From positions 237,001 through 301,000 of the forward strand of contig CAJHZI010000558.1 of the NCBI GenBank assembly GCA_905160935.1: 64,000 nt of DNA. Reading direction: 5' to 3'. Of this stretch, positions 35,312 to 48,342 are shown piece after piece (positions within the stretch are counted from its first letter, which is position 1; every line of letters begins with the position of its first letter). The notes under the pieces were generated by a model. The model saw only the letters and a list, made by a program, of their open reading frames with translations. It ran no database searches and had not been told where the DNA came from. Source of the DNA: Enchytraeus crypticus (taxonomy: Eukaryota; Annelida; Clitellata; Enchytraeida; Enchytraeidae). The translations under genes were made by a program, and so were the position numbers.

Positions 35312-35995
35312 GCGATCCTATGAACCTTCAATCAAAACGATCTCGTCGCCGAAAGTTGCCTTTGCATATTATGAACGAGATGTCGCTAGGCATCTGAGCT
35401 GATTTCAGCTACATGTGGCGGAACTATATCTTCTCCAGGTCGGGAGGATATTGTCACCGGTAGATTAAAACAAATAAATGAAGTCTACGTCTACTTATTA
35501 AATATCTAATTAGCTCCCTATTAAATAAATGGGCTAAATCACTGGTCCAGTTGGATGACTACGATTTTCTTGTGAGTTAGACTGATGGCTTAAGTTGTTG
35601 GCTTGTTGGATAACGGAATGGCCACCAATCAGCAGGCAAGGCATGAATTCAGATTCAGCGCAATTCACGTCACAAATCGATATATTGTCGAGCAGCAAGA
35701 GACTGACGATAAACTTACCTCTTGCTTTTTAAATGCCTCATAGGAAAACAACAACCGTCGTTAAATAAATTTGAAAATTAAAAGATGAGCGCGTTTCAAG
35801 ATAACTTTGGACAAGTACTTTAATTTTAACCGCCGATCTTATAAAGCGAAGATCAGAAAGATAACGTCGCCGTAAGTCGCTTTTTCATCTTATGAACGAG
35901 ATGTCGCTCGGCATCTGAGCTGATTTCAGCTACATGTGACGGAACTTTATCTTGTCGAGATCGGGCAGATAATGTCACCGGTAGACTAAAACAAA
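35312..35995. repeat. ~160-bp direct repeat (35312-35473 and 35832-35995)
   Basis: Both copies contain GAACGAGATGTCGCT, GCATCTGAGCTGATTTCAGC, TACATGTG-CGGAACT and TGTCACCGGTAGA, separated by about 360 bases. Each includes the small inverted motif AGCTGATTTCAGCT. The identity is unknown; paired termini of a DNA element or LTR relic are possible. Confidence 0.85.
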
Positions 35996-36377
35996 AGTCG
36001 TCGCCAGGGGCTGATACTCAACCGTCGCAGGTGGCTCCAGCCAATAGGAGAGCGCGAAATCCGCTTAAATGGTTAGAATTCTTGGAAATGTGACGTTACA
36101 GACTCAAGATAAAGGTGAGAATAGAAAAGTTTCATATTATGCAAAAGGCAGATTGGTAGTTATCTTGCGGATAAAGTCAAATGATAGAGATTGCTATCGG
36201 CGAGAATATCTTTCCGTTTATAAGATTGGGTATATGAGGTCTAGGTATTACAAATATCTAAGATTGAAGACTAGATGTAGCAGATTCTTTCACTGTAGGC
36301 TACATTAACTACACATTATACATAGCATTATATTAATACCAGTCATTTATATTAATATTCGCTATCAAGACATTTTA

Positions 36378-36614
36378 GAATGTCTTAATAGCGTAGGGGT
36401 AACGTCATGAACCTTTAAATGACAGATCCTGAGGTGAATTGAACCCTCGTGTGTTCGAATCCCAGCCGCGCTGATCTGAGAGTAAAATCTCGGACAGTCA
36501 CTGTACTGGTTAAACGGAAAATGGTCTCAATTGACTAACGGTTTAAACATGTGTATTAAAAAGTGATAGATATCAACATAGTTGATCATTTTACTATAAT
36601 GCGTGATTACTTTT
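36378..36614 (+). mobile_element. tRNA-derived SINE, family B, longest copy
   Basis: It begins TGTCTTAATAGCG, has the B-box TGTTCGAATCCC followed by AGCCGCGCTGATCTGAGAG, and ends GATATCAACATAGTTGATC and ACTATAATGCGTG. Confidence 0.82.
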
Positions 36615-37760
36615 ATATTTTGATGTGGACATATAAAAAAGAAAAAGAGAAACACCTTATTTCAAAATCCTGTTACCATCGGTTAGAATTTGTCTCAATA
36701 ATGTTAGTTGTTGTAATGGATGGCAGTAGCACTCATATTACTGCTAAGTTAAATATTAAAATTATATTGTTATATTATTTTACAGATCTTTGTACGGTGC
36801 CTTCCAAGTGCCTCGCATAGTGGCACTTAGAAGGCTAATGTTTTGGCTGTGACCCACTTTTCACTATACAACTGTTATATTCACAGTTTCTTTCTTAAGT
36901 TGGCATCGCTGGTTCCACGTAACATTTGTTTACCATTTAAGTTCCATTACAAGTTCTGAGCATTAAACGTGCTTTTGCCAACTACACAACAGCTTTACAG
37001 TGCCAGGTAGGTGCTTGAGATTTTGAATTAATGAGGATTAATAAATTTCTTCTAAATATGTGCGTTCTGTGTAGTTTTATATAACATATACATTTTATAT
37101 TTAGTTTTAGTTTTGGTCACAAGGAATATCTTTATGTTTATCTATAGGTGCTACTTGTTTATTTATCTGTTTTCGTTTTTCTTTACTGCCATGACTTTGG
37201 TGAAATACAGATTACTATTATATCTAGTAATCTGTAATCTGGCGTCTTTAGACTGATTTCCAAATATATTGACAATTTGTTTAGAATAAATTTAAAAGAT
37301 CGCGTTAACACTATATTGCATGGACAAAAATAGACAAATTCAAAATTTTATCAAAATATACATTAGATGATTTTCCACCTATATCATAATTTCCAAACGA
37401 CCTTTTTAAAAACATTTACATATTAATTGACAAAATTTAATTAATGCCGATCGGCATAGTCATGCAGTTATGGAAAGCTTTTTCGCAACTTTAACATCAC
37501 AGTAACTACTATAGTTTAGGCCTAAATTTTCACTTGTACTATATTTATACAGTTTCTGTTATACAATATTGATTATGACATTAGTAGTAAGCAGTTTGAA
37601 TGATATAATTGTCCAAGATGACATCAAGCACTATGTACCTATATGAGACAATGCATTTAGCATCAAATTCAATACGAAATGTCAATATGAAAGAGTAATC
37701 AACAAAAAATTGGTGTCAAATGTACTACTACAGTGATACTGTAGTTTAAGGTACATATGC

Positions 37761-39231
37761 CTAAGCTACATGAAACTTCATAAAGCAGTTACTTCTTGCG
37801 GTCAAACACAGGGCAACATCACACTTGCTACACTTAATCCGAGACGGTCCTTCACAACCAGTTGCTCTGCATAGCTTCCTAGGACCATAGATGGGTAGGT
37901 GGCCTATTTGATCACTTCTGACATCGATTGTTGGAAGGGACAATATAAGACCAGGACACTGTCTTAAAGTTTCATTATCTTCATCTGACCTAGATCTTTT
38001 AGATGGCAACTTCTGAGATCTACACAGGCCTTCGGCGATGCTAGCCTTGTATGTAGCCAGAGTCTTATACTCGTCAGATACCTTTTCTCCCTTGGAATTC
38101 TCTGGAGTAGCATGTAGAGCAGTCTTATGCTGCTCTACGCTTCTACAGTACAGTAACCAGGCATTGACTACACGCATGTCAATCATGTGAAAAAATAGTC
38201 GCAGATACCATTTGTTTGAGCGGATAAGAGTGCATGACGGCCCTACGAGGTTATTCAGAAAGTCGACTCCTCCCATATGCTTATTGTAAGTTGTAACAAT
38301 TGCAGGACAGTCAACTTGGACATGAGCCTTGTCCACTTTGCTCAAGCTTTTAACCTTTGACATATGAGCTGATCCTACATAGGTTGATAGTAGAGACACG
38401 ACACGATTGTCGTACCATCGTACACAGGACAGCTCCACACCATCTGACACAGACACCCTTCCATCTACCGCCCCCCTACAATGCCTAGCCAAGCCCTTTC
38501 AGACAATTTGTTCTGACAGTGGCAACCGACTGAATTCCATTCTTCTTCAAATACACGAGAAGTGGTACTGAAGAAAAATAATTATCAAAATAGCGTTTAT
38601 GCCCTACATTTGTACTTATAGTACGAACTAATCTCACCGCCACATTGCCACTAACTCCACAGTCCACTTCCCTCGCTGCCGGTCCATCCTGTACCCGCCC
38701 TGCATATATCTCGAAATCATATATCATCCCCGATATACCTGATAAGATGAACAGTTTATACCACAATTTATGTGGCTTTCGGGGATTATACTGCTTCAAA
38801 GAATTTCTGCCGTTGAAAGGAACAATCTGCTCATCCACACAGAGGTCTTCCTCATGAGAGAATGTTCATGAATGCTCTTAGAGCTTCAACAACCGGACAA
38901 ATTTTTGCAAGTATTTGTCACTTGTTGTGTTGGGAGCACTGTTGTCTGAGAAGTGCAAGAATCTCTTGATTTCCTCCCACTCGTTTACTGACATGGTATC
39001 TGCAAATTGGGGTACTCAATACCTTGAACTCCAATATTTTCGGACAGGACCAACTCTAATTACAGACATCCACATAAAGGTACCTATGAATTGTTCGAGC
39101 TTGGCCACCTTCAAATTTACGGGCCGTTCTGGTCTGACTTGCGTAGAATACAGATTAAACTGCTGTACAATTTTCTCCATAACGCCCAAGGGAAAACATT
39201 TCTTAAAGTACTGTAGTTCGCAATTCGGATA
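37761..39231 (-). pseudogene. piggyBac-type transposase (DDE_Tnp_1_7), broken
   Basis: The minus strand encodes most of a piggyBac-like transposase: FPLGVMEKIVQQ and LEQFIGTFMWMSV at the N-terminal side, MSVNEWEEIKRFLHF, then VDEQIVPFNGR (first catalytic Asp), KRYFDNYFSSVPLL (second), and YNKHMGGVDFLNN (third). A C-terminal cysteine-rich domain follows (GCEGPSRIKCSKC...LC...CF..FH). It is inactive as it stands: a TGA at 39018-39016 (probably a decayed CGA), frameshifts near 38900 and 38863, and a one-base shift near 38493. The Asp that follows the third catalytic Asp by three positions in moth piggyBac is Asn here. No start codon, flanking TTAA pair or terminal repeats were identified. The intact stretches (118 and 243 codons) suggest moderate age. 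Confidence 0.93.
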
Positions 39232-40389
39232 TTATATCTACGCTACAGAAAAGACGAGTTCTAATATAACGACATTTTAATTACACATTTAAGTCACAAT
39301 TACACACTCCACAAATGTCATTTAACCTTACAGTTCGTAAAGCATATTGTTATTTCAGTCAGTTATGATAGATGTATATCATATATTAAAACACGTAGAC
39401 ATAACAGCATAATATCTATTAGTACCTGTGACGAGAGGGTCTCGTCCACAACAACATTCACATCGACTCCTCTTACCGAGTCAACTGCTTCGAATCGACC
39501 ACTCGAATCGAATCATCTAGATCGAATGATGTGCAAGATATCAACTCAATCAAGCATCAGGTTCAACCCTGAGAGAGAGAGAGAGATCAATATGCAAGAC
39601 ATAAAAACCTACAGGTATACAAGCATACATCAAGAAGGACTTACTGCTAATTAATATATTTAATGGAAGCACTGGAACATAGGTTGCCCAAGAACCTTGC
39701 AATCTATACAAGAAAGCTATAAATATAACCTAAAGGAATATTACTGGAGAATAATATCGTCATTAAAGAGTAAAGGGTAAGATAACAAAGGGTAATGGAT
39801 AAATAGGTCACAAGCACACAATAGCATAAGAAGGGACCCGGTTATGCTGTACAATTTACCACAGTCTACTTGCTGAGCTGACATAGAACGACTCTGATTG
39901 CCAATTACAGTCCATTATGATGGCTAATGGGACATCCTGTTGAAACAACTTTTGAAAACCTGATCAACTCCCATTATGTTGGAGCATTGGAGCAATTATC
40001 ACACGTAAATCCTATAATATTCTTGATATGTATGTTCATTTTTTCAAAGAGCATTTTTGCCGATATGTTGAGACCATGTGCAGTACTATGCTCAACTTCA
40101 ACTGTATCCAACCAAGCATCTATGACACATCACTACGACTGCATGTAACTGTGAAATACTAACGTCTGTGTATTCATCAATGACTCAAAAATGTATTTGC
40201 TTTCAAAATGCTGCCCAAATCACTGGTTCTTATACAAATCATAGTATAAGATGCCTTCGAGTGCTTCAGTGTCATGGACCTAGCAATGGCGCTAGATCTG
40301 AAAATATTCTTTTACACAAACCAACCAAATGATCTGCTGTATAAATGGAGTGTTATATTCTACCTTAAATGATACATAAATATGTAGAA

Positions 40390-40459
<70 letters not shown>

Positions 40460-41246
40460 CATACATACATACATACATATAGAAATATAAAGAATAAATA
40501 TATAGAAATATATATTTATTTATACATACATACATACACACATACATGTGTGTGGCATTATGTATACAGTAGATGCATTTTGTAATTATTGCATAGGCAG
40601 AACTAACTACAACTAAACAGTACTAAAGCCTAGACGTTACTGTTTTTTGGGGTATGGATGACAGTGCGAATCTGACTGGAAATATTGATGCGGAATTACC
40701 CCAAACTAAGAATTCAAGCGACCCGAGCCTATCTCAGAGGTAAAGCTTAATAAGAAACGCTTCGCCATTTAGTTGTGATGTGTTGCCGGAGAAAGCTATC
40801 CTACCTTTAAGTGTCATTTGCTTTAAATACAACAGTGTCGGTTGCTTTCTGCTGATAAAATAGTAATGATGTTAGGAAAATATACTTCTGTAATAAATTT
40901 AAGTAAAGTGAATAAAAATAGAGATCTGTATATAATATATTGACATATTAATGTTAAATTATTAATTTAGTACTTTTCTATCAAGATAGATGCTTGAAGT
41001 TAGCTTGATAAGATAAAAATGACCTGCAGTTTAAATGAGCTGTTCATTGGGATAATTTAAAAACATTCATGCCGTAATATTTGAGGGCTATTAATGAATT
41101 CGATACTTAGCACTTCAACGATGTATTTGGGTGTTTCAATGTTTAAACGAAGATAAACTATACATAAAAATTCTTATATTTGCAGCTTCACATTTAAATG
41201 ATTTTATGCTAATTGAAACTGTAGCAATGAAAATTGATATTCTAGA
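39232..41246. other. No gene between the transposase relic and the Rab acceptor gene
   Basis: 39470-39540 is rich in GAGTC/GAATCGA words. A (TA)n run lies at 40395-40455, followed by (CATA)n to 40480. Small open frames here are not supported. Confidence 0.5.
40395..40480. repeat. (TA)n (CATA)n microsatellite
   Basis: About 30 TA units followed by six CATA units; related TACA units recur at 40522-40545. Confidence 0.95.
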
Positions 41247-44200
41247 ATGATGTCACTCAAGCTATCCAACGTACAAATGAGGGACTGGATTCAGAAACAG
41301 AGAGATTCTATCCAACCCTGGGGAGAGTTTCTAAATGGGAAAAAGTTCAAAGTTCCCAAATCTGCTTCACCTGTGTATCAACGTGTCGTAAAGAATTTGA
41401 CTCGCTTTCAGGGCAACTATGTGTTCGTCTTTCTGGGCCTCTTAGCCTTCTGTGTGTAAGTGAACGTTACCGGCTTGTTGGAAGATAAAACAAAATCAAC
41501 ATTGTAAATGTCACTCACTGTATGTGGTCTTTATAGTATTATGATCACTGTCAATTATAAGCGTTAATAAAGAATTTTAATGTAGTAGCGTATTAGTAGG
41601 CTAGATTTGAAATAAAAGTTAGGAGTAAAGATATGATGCTTGTCGATATAATACTATCTTGTCAATTGGTATTACGGACTAGCCTGGTTTAACCTAGGCG
41701 TCTGCAAGTCTCAAATTTGAGAGTGGATTAGTTTAATTTGTTTTTTTTTCACTCTACAACAGACATTTATAGTAATCATATTCAGATAAATATAATGTAA
41801 AATTCTTCCAGGATTTTTCTTTTTTCTCCTCTCTCTTTCTCCTCTATTTCCCTCTCCTACTCCTCCCGTCCCCCATCTTTCACTTGACTCCCATCCACCA
41901 TCTTTCAGTCAAGTGAATCGATATGGTTCACTTGACTTCAAGTGAATGAATATGTACCATGAGTTCAATCCATGGTACATATTCATACTCAGAGTCTGTC
42001 TTCGCGCCTCATAAAGAGCATTCCATGGATCAGCAAGTTAATCCCTTCACAAACGGTTATACTATAGTTAGGAAAAAAATAGCTTCAGTTGTGGTTTCTC
42101 CATGCCTTCCTCAGTTCTTGCTTAGTCGCCTCTTACGACACTTGCAGTTATCAGTTGGTCTATAATTCAGCGGCCCGGGCATATGACGGGAAGTCCTTGA
42201 CTTGTAGCAAATGTTATGGTAATAATATTGACTAGAAAGTGGAAATATTTTGGGCAAAACCTTTAGGAAAATGTGCTGGCTGTTCAATAAATTACTCAAT
42301 TGCCGTGATATATGCCAAATGCTGTCTTTTTATTGTAATATCTTCGATATTGTACACCTATTGCATTGCTTCTTTAGGTTATTGTTTCCGAATTTTATAA
42401 AATTAAGGAGCTCAAATATACTGGGTAGATGGATAGGTAAATTTTGATCATATTCTGTTAATATACTAGTAGAGCCTGATATTTAGATGAACATTGTGTC
42501 AGATTGAGTTAACTTAAAGTGTGAAGATGCAAGTTTTGGTATTGCTCTATGTTCTGTTTATACGTTATACAGTTGGCTAGTGTATTTCTCTTTTATACGG
42601 ACTCTTTGTACACATATCCTTCTTCATGCATTTAGTATAATATAATGATGTTATAGGCCGAGTGTGTGATATTATTTAAATGATTTACATATATCGATAC
42701 ATCTATTTTCAGTTTGACATCTCCAGTACTACTAATAGCTCTAGCTGCTTGCCTAGGAGCCTGCTATATCATCAGTATCAAGAATGCTGAACAACCAGTG
42801 ACCATTATGGGTACGTTAATTATATTACTAATAATACATTTAATATGTGCTACTTAGCCTAGTTCTTGTAAATTTGTAGTTTGTAGCAGAAATAAACTGA
42901 TAGATAGTCTTGTAAATGTTATGCGATTGTAGAAGTAAACGAGTACTGTACAATAGTGATGTGCTTAATGACTCATCTGTGAGAGCAGCACATAAACGAC
43001 TCGCACAGCTCAATGAGTCGACTCTTTTAAGCTGCTCACATGCCCACTGCTCTCAACGGTTTCCGACACTTGCTACAGTAATTGCACTGAACCTGTGCCT
43101 AAGGCTCACTGCTCTCAACTGGTTTCGACACTTACTACAGTGCCTGTGTGAGCGTGAGTGGTAGTATAGGAGTCGACTCCTCTACTCAGCAGTGCTACCA
43201 TATATAGGGTTTTGTGCACAATTGGGCTATTTCGGGATAGTTTCATTAAGGCGTTGGGCTAAAAGTTTTGCAGCCTGATGGTAACCCTGCAAACGAGTGC
43301 TAAAGCTGACAACGTTGAAGTAATATACATTATACATACAACGAAGCGATAGACTGAAAAAACAACTGCATTAATATTAATGTCACTGTATTACTACCCC
43401 ATGGTCATCAGTCTTAAATTTATATCACGCCATTAATTGTATGCGTACAAATATAGCAAACGCATGTTTACACTGAGCTCGCATTCTGAAGGTACCATCA
43501 GCTACGGTTCTAACTTTTTGTCTATAGTCGAACATCTGAAACAGCTTTATAAAGTTTATAACCTACATTTGTAACCTACATTTTATAATACATTTATAAA
43601 ACTTACATTTATTTGCTATTACACAGCAGTGTTGTGGGCTGCAATGTGGGGGACACCGTACCCTACTTTTTACGAGAGAGGGAACTCGTCCCCTCATTAT
43701 TTTGCTCAAATCCATTTAAAAATGGGTAATCTACAATTCCTGTGGCTGAAGTCACTAACTCACTGTACTAAAGCATTAAGATTGAACATGTATAAACATT
43801 TCAAAGTTACTTTTAGTTCTCTGAATGACTGAGAATGTTTGTGACTTTAATTGTTTACAGTAATTTCACAATAGGGCAACTTTTCACAACTATGCATCTG
43901 GCTAAACTACATTAATATTCAATTCAAAGAAATAATTTTATTGCGATTTTGTGTAATTGTGTACAAGTGTTTTTGCTAAAGTTTTATAAAAATAGCTAAA
44001 AAACATGCGAAAAGCTTATCAATATATTTTGGGACGGGATTTAGCGCACTCGGTTAAGCTGCACGTCAGTTGAACGAAGTCAAGCTCAATCGCACCGGTT
44101 AGTACGTTTGTGGGCGACCACCTTGGAAAACCGAGTGCTTTGGAAAAAAAATCCCGAGGGTGTTGGAAGGTTATTCTTGAATCCGTGCCGGCTGCAATTG

Positions 44201-46681
44201 ATTTGCCAACAAAAGGCACCGATTACTAATAACCATGGTGAGGGATGGCGGAAGTAACGAAAACTACAAAAACAGAAACCATGAAAGGAAACTATGTAGC
44301 ACATGCGGTATGTCGTGTGTGTAACTATGCGAACAAAAAAAATATTGTGCCTTAAACCACTCTCCCCACAAATTAATTTATGACTACACCCCTGGTAATA
44401 CATGTTGTTGATATGTATTCGAGACCACAGCAGTCAGCTATAAACTGCCTGACGTAGCATAGGCTGAGAGTGAGAACCCGCCGTCCCAGATCGTTTGAAA
44501 TGCGAGTAGGTCAGTAAAGGCCTGCTACTTGGCCTGATCGAGTACTAGCTGTCTGGAGCTGCTTACTGAGAGCAGCACTTAGAGAGCACTGAGCTGTTAG
44601 TGAGTGCAGCTCACTTCAGAGAGGAGCACTTATTGAGTCGAAAGAGCAGTGTGCAGCCAACTCTACTGTATAATATATAGTTTCAGTTTCGATGTTGAAT
44701 AATTCCTTTGGTTCTTCTAGTTCAAGCATATTTCCTACTTCTGTTATGAAAACAATGCTTCCTAGCAAGGGTTGATGTTAGTCTGGCGTACTTGTTAACT
44801 TCACATGTATAACTTCTGAACAGCTCTGTTTAAGTGCATTATTCAATATAAATGTAAAGTTATAATAATTACAAATAGTTTCAGATGATATATAATAGAT
44901 AACTAAATTTGTGTTGCTCTTTGCTATACATAACAATTTTGATAAGTTTGTAGTGTTGTCGGAATGCATCTGATTCATGCTATGAAATCGTTCTAAATAT
45001 TAGGTCGTTGTTGCTGTAGCTGTAAATTAATTCATTGATTATTTCATGTATCACTTAATTTTTGTTTTTGACTGCAGACTTTCTGCACTCTGGCATTGGC
45101 ATCGTTTGATCTTTATTCCTTAATGAATTGATTGATTTGTTTGAGGTATTGACTGCCTGACATTATGGGATGATTGATAAGTTTTCTTGCAAATACGTTT
45201 AACCCTATGGATTGACTGATTTGATTTCTTTCTCTTCAGCACTTTTTTTCAGATCGTTTGGGGTGAATCCGTTTGTAGTGTCATGTGATGGGGGACGTCC
45301 CTGACATCATCCTTGTATGAGGAACGAATGTTAAACCTTTATTACTATTACTACTATTATTATTATTGCTAGACCTCGATCCATTTTGATTGTTTGATTT
45401 GATTTGATTGTAATACATTGATCCCTATTGATTGATTGAATTGATTGACGTTGCAGGACGTGAGATCACGGTGGCTCAGCAGTATAGCGCAGTAGCGGCG
45501 GCTTCATTTCCTCTCTTCTGGATCGCTGGAGCCGGCTCTGCCGTGTTCTGGGTCATAGGTACGTGCTGCGCCGCATTGTATGTGCTCTCACTTTAATTAC
45601 CATGTTCTGTGTCATAGGTACGTGCTGTACCGCATTGTATGTGCTCTTACTTTAATTATATTATATTGCATTGTAATGCACAATTTGGCTATGATTCATA
45701 ACTTGTTTTTTTGCCTTTTTGTCAGAACTAGCATTTCTGTTATGTTAAAACTCACCTAGTCGGCCAGGAAACCTTTCCTTTAATCCGCATAAGCAAATGG
45801 GCCTATTATAAGAGAAGTGATCAGTTCGTATGACGTTGACATTCATAAAATTAATTCATTGAAATGAATGTTTGTACTTCAATTATTTCAATATAAATTG
45901 TTATAATTGTGTTATGTCTGGGCCGCAGAAGACCAGCCGCAGAAGTTCTGGGCCGCAGAAGTAGACCAGCCGCACACTTTACGAGAGTAGTAAGAGGATA
46001 CTCAGCAAGCACTGAGGAAGGAAACAGGAAGCCACACCCAGAAGACCTATTATTCCCACTCTATAGGCTATATTTAGGTGTTTGCTAAGCTTAGCCGTTT
46101 GTGAAGTTATTAACTAGTTAATCGATGGAGTGGGAAACCAGAAACTTGGACCTGCCAGTTGGAAGAACACTAGAATGAGAGAGATTGTAATGGTAAAGTT
46201 GCTAAATGAGTCTAAAAGATTTCTATTAGATTAAAAGTGCTATCGGAGAATATTTACATAACATAAACACAATGGCACACTGGGTCAGGAAGCACAGATG
46301 CTTGTTTAAGGCCTATTTCCTCCTTCCTCTCCATGGTTATTAGTAATCGTTGCCTGTTGATGGTGCATCAATTGCAGCCGGCGCCGATTTAAGAATAACC
46401 TTCCAACGCCCTGAGATTTTTCATTCCAAGCTGTTAACACTCGGTCTTCCATGTTGGTCACCCAAACATGTACTAACCGAGGCCAACTTAGCTTAACTTC
46501 GATTATTGACGAACAACTAAACCAAGTGCTCTAAATCCCGCTGTCTACTCTTGTAGTAGATTTAATTGAGTGTTGTGTTTGCATTGTAGGAGCTTCAATA
46601 TTTGTTATCTTCGCCCACTCGTCCATGTACAGTATTGAGGAGGAGGCTCAGCCGTTTGATCTGCAGATGGAAGCCGTGTAG
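41247..46681 (+). CDS. Prenylated Rab acceptor 1 (PRA1 family), four coding exons, complete
   Basis: Exons 41247-41455, 42713-42810, 45457-45558 and 46590-46681 join in frame (intron phases 2, 1, 1) into 166 codons plus TAG, the usual PRAF1 length. The N-terminal cytosolic part (residues ~1-58) holds WGEFLNGKKFKVPKS and YQRVVKNLTRFQGNYV. It is followed by the paired hydrophobic segments of the PRA1 domain (FVFLGLLAFCVLTSPVLL onward), REITVAQQYS, a second pair (FPLFWIAGAGSAVFWVIGAS) and a short acidic tail ending DLQMEAV. By family knowledge the protein sits in Golgi/endosomal membranes, binds prenylated Rab GTPases and opposes their extraction by GDI. Two ATGs are adjacent at the start; the first is taken. 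The exon 3 donor lies in a 59-bp tandem duplication. Confidence 0.95.
41947..41985. repeat. Perfect inverted repeat, 15-bp arms, 9-base loop
   Basis: TGAATATGTACCATG and its exact complement CATGGTACATATTCA flank a nine-base loop. It lies in Rab acceptor intron 1. Confidence 0.9.
44031..44248 (+). mobile_element. 5S rRNA-derived SINE
   Basis: It starts GGGATTTAGCGCACTCGG. The internal region CCGGTTAGTACGTTTGTGG, GCGACCACCTTGG and AAACCGAGTGCT follows the 5S rRNA 3' half (GGTTAGTACTTGGATGGG, GACCGCCTGG, ACCGGGTGCT), which holds the 5S C-box promoter. A family body follows (ATCCGTGCCGGCTGCAATTG). Confidence 0.8.
45225..45368 (+). mobile_element. CR1/L2-type LINE 3' UTR fragment
   Basis: It has CAGATCGTTTGGGGTGAATC, GGGGACGTCCCTGACATCATCC, TGTTAAACCTTTATT and (ATT)n. 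It lies in Rab acceptor intron 2, just upstream of exon 3. Confidence 0.8.
45545..45662. repeat. 59-bp tandem duplication spanning the exon 3 donor
   Basis: GTTCTGGGTCATAGGTACGT at 45545 is repeated as GTTCTGTGTCATAGGTACGT at 45604, and similarity continues through GCATTGTATGTGCTC and ACTTTAATTA. It copies the last 14 exon bases plus the donor GT. Confidence 0.95.
46281..46545 (-). mobile_element. 5S rRNA-derived SINE
   Basis: The minus strand starts GACAGCGGGATTTAGAGCAC, has TCGGTTAGTACATGTTTGGG and GACCAACATGG, and ends in the family 3' part AAGCATCTGTGCTTCCTGAC. It ends about 45 bases before Rab acceptor exon 4. Confidence 0.8.
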
Positions 46682-47059
46682 AACATTGATACCTTTATTT
46701 GTAATTGATTTGCATTTTCTCCTAGAAAAATTATTTATAGCCTTTTGTGATGCCTCTAAATAGTATATTTTTTGATATCTGGGAGAGTCTTGAATATTGT
46801 AGTAGAAAATTTGTTCAATTGTAAGACAATGAAAAATTGTATTGATAAGTTCATCCGTTGCTTAGTATTGGTTGTTTTGATCTTCATAATATCTGAAGTC
46901 ATGTGATGACATCTTTTAGTAACAGGACTGTTCTATTAAATGACGAATTTTAAACATTTGTTTGTATCAGTTTCTGTTACTATTTCTTTAGGATCGATCA
47001 GCTTGGCTATAAGTTTAAGTCTAGACGCATTTTAGGGATTTTGTTTACTGTGAGAGTTG

Positions 47060-47340
47060 CTATTATTCATCATCATCATCTTCCCTTAAATCCCAGTTTA
47101 ACTAGGGTCTGGATGCGAATAGACTTTCTTCAATCCTCTTTGCCCCACACCATATCATCAGTCAATCCCCTATTTTTAATGTCCTTCTTAATCAGCGTAT
47201 CACACGTCAGTTGTGGTCTACCTATCTCTAGCTTAACATCCAGCTCTTCCCTCGAAACTCTCTTTAGTGCATCCTCATCTAAATCATCCTCACATATTCA
47301 TTTTCCATTTTTGTCCTTCGTTGTTAAAAACTTTCTAGTG
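47060..47340 (-). mobile_element. LINE 3' end with (GAT)n tail
   Basis: The minus strand encodes a degraded RT C-terminus (GRPQLTCDTLIKKDIKNRGL, TDDMVWGKEDWKKV, HPDPS) followed by TTAAACTGGGATTTAAGGGA and GATGATGATGATG. This tail is nearly the same as that of SINE-like family D. Confidence 0.75.
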
Positions 47341-47725
47341 AGAGTTGCTATTATTTATTGAAAATTAATGATTTACTGAAAAGTTGATATGGAATCAAAT
47401 AAATTGTATGTTAGTAAATAATGTTTTTGTAAATAACGTGATTATTAAATGTAAAATTAAATTGAAAAGTTATTTCTGTTATTGCTTGTTGATATTAGTT
47501 ACAATGAAGAGATAGAGAATGGCTTTTGACATCAGCAAATGTAATAATTTACAGATGCTATCAAAAAACCTTATAAATTATTGTTAGCATTTCTAATTAT
47601 GGATCTGTAGTATTTTTGTTTAAGATTCAGTTATCAGCTTCAAATTGAGCAAAATGCACTGTATTACATCGCCTTAATGTCGTTAATTTATCTGATCATC
47701 ATTTGTTTGCTTGCATGAGTATAAA

Positions 47726-47885
47726 TCACCGGACCGGCACCATTTAGGATCTTTCTCTTTCTCCGCACAGTATGTTTTTCATATCATTTGGGGTGAACCG
47801 ATTTGTAGATGGAGGGACGACCATGACATCATTCTTGTATTAGGAAACGGACGTTAAACCTTTATTATTATCATTATTATGATTA
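47726..47885 (+). mobile_element. CR1/L2-type LINE 3' UTR fragment
   Basis: It has CACCGGACCGGC, TCATTTGGGGTGAACCG, GACATCATTC and GGAAACGGACGTTAAACC followed by (TTA)n, and matches 27920-28075. Confidence 0.8.
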
Positions 47886-48342
47886 TATGAATAAAACCTG
47901 AGAAATTGCAAGTAAAAAGAATTTAAAATAGAATTAAATACCCATCTCTTCGAATGACGCCTACTTTCTGAAGGTTTGTGGCGTAGGACTTCTTTGAAAT
48001 AGAAACAGTCTTTAAAATGATTTAATGAAGAACAACAAATTTAATTCGTGTATTTTAAATATATGCTTGCATATTATGTGTTTTCGATCAAATTGTATTA
48101 GTTAATTAAATACTTTAATTTAGTTATTTGTTTCTATTCTTGTGGGTATTATGTTTACAGTCAGTTGTTGATTAATATTACACTTACATGTAAACATTAA
48201 GTCAGTATTCAATAGAACGATTATAGAGTAACATCTGTGGAAGAGAGTAAGGAACAAGAACATTCAAGGACACAATTTAATAAGTCTTGTTAGTGCAAGA
48301 ACTTCAGATATCTATTAAGTTTTTAATTTAAATTTCAAATAA

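Larger units (their letters stand above)
33626..37760. other. Upstream of IFT46: no gene; mixed repeats
   Basis: It holds a (TA)n run at 34985-35044, the 35312/35832 direct repeats and a family B SINE at 36378. I saw no convincing X-box (the RFX site common before cilia genes), although isolated GTTGCC half-sites occur at 33995 and 35355. Confidence 0.5.

Noticed and set aside
42950-44660. Possible hAT element with GAGCAGC/GAGTCGAC words at both ends
   Set aside because: The two ends share words in inverted orientation, but no clean terminal inverted repeat or 8-bp target duplication could be found.
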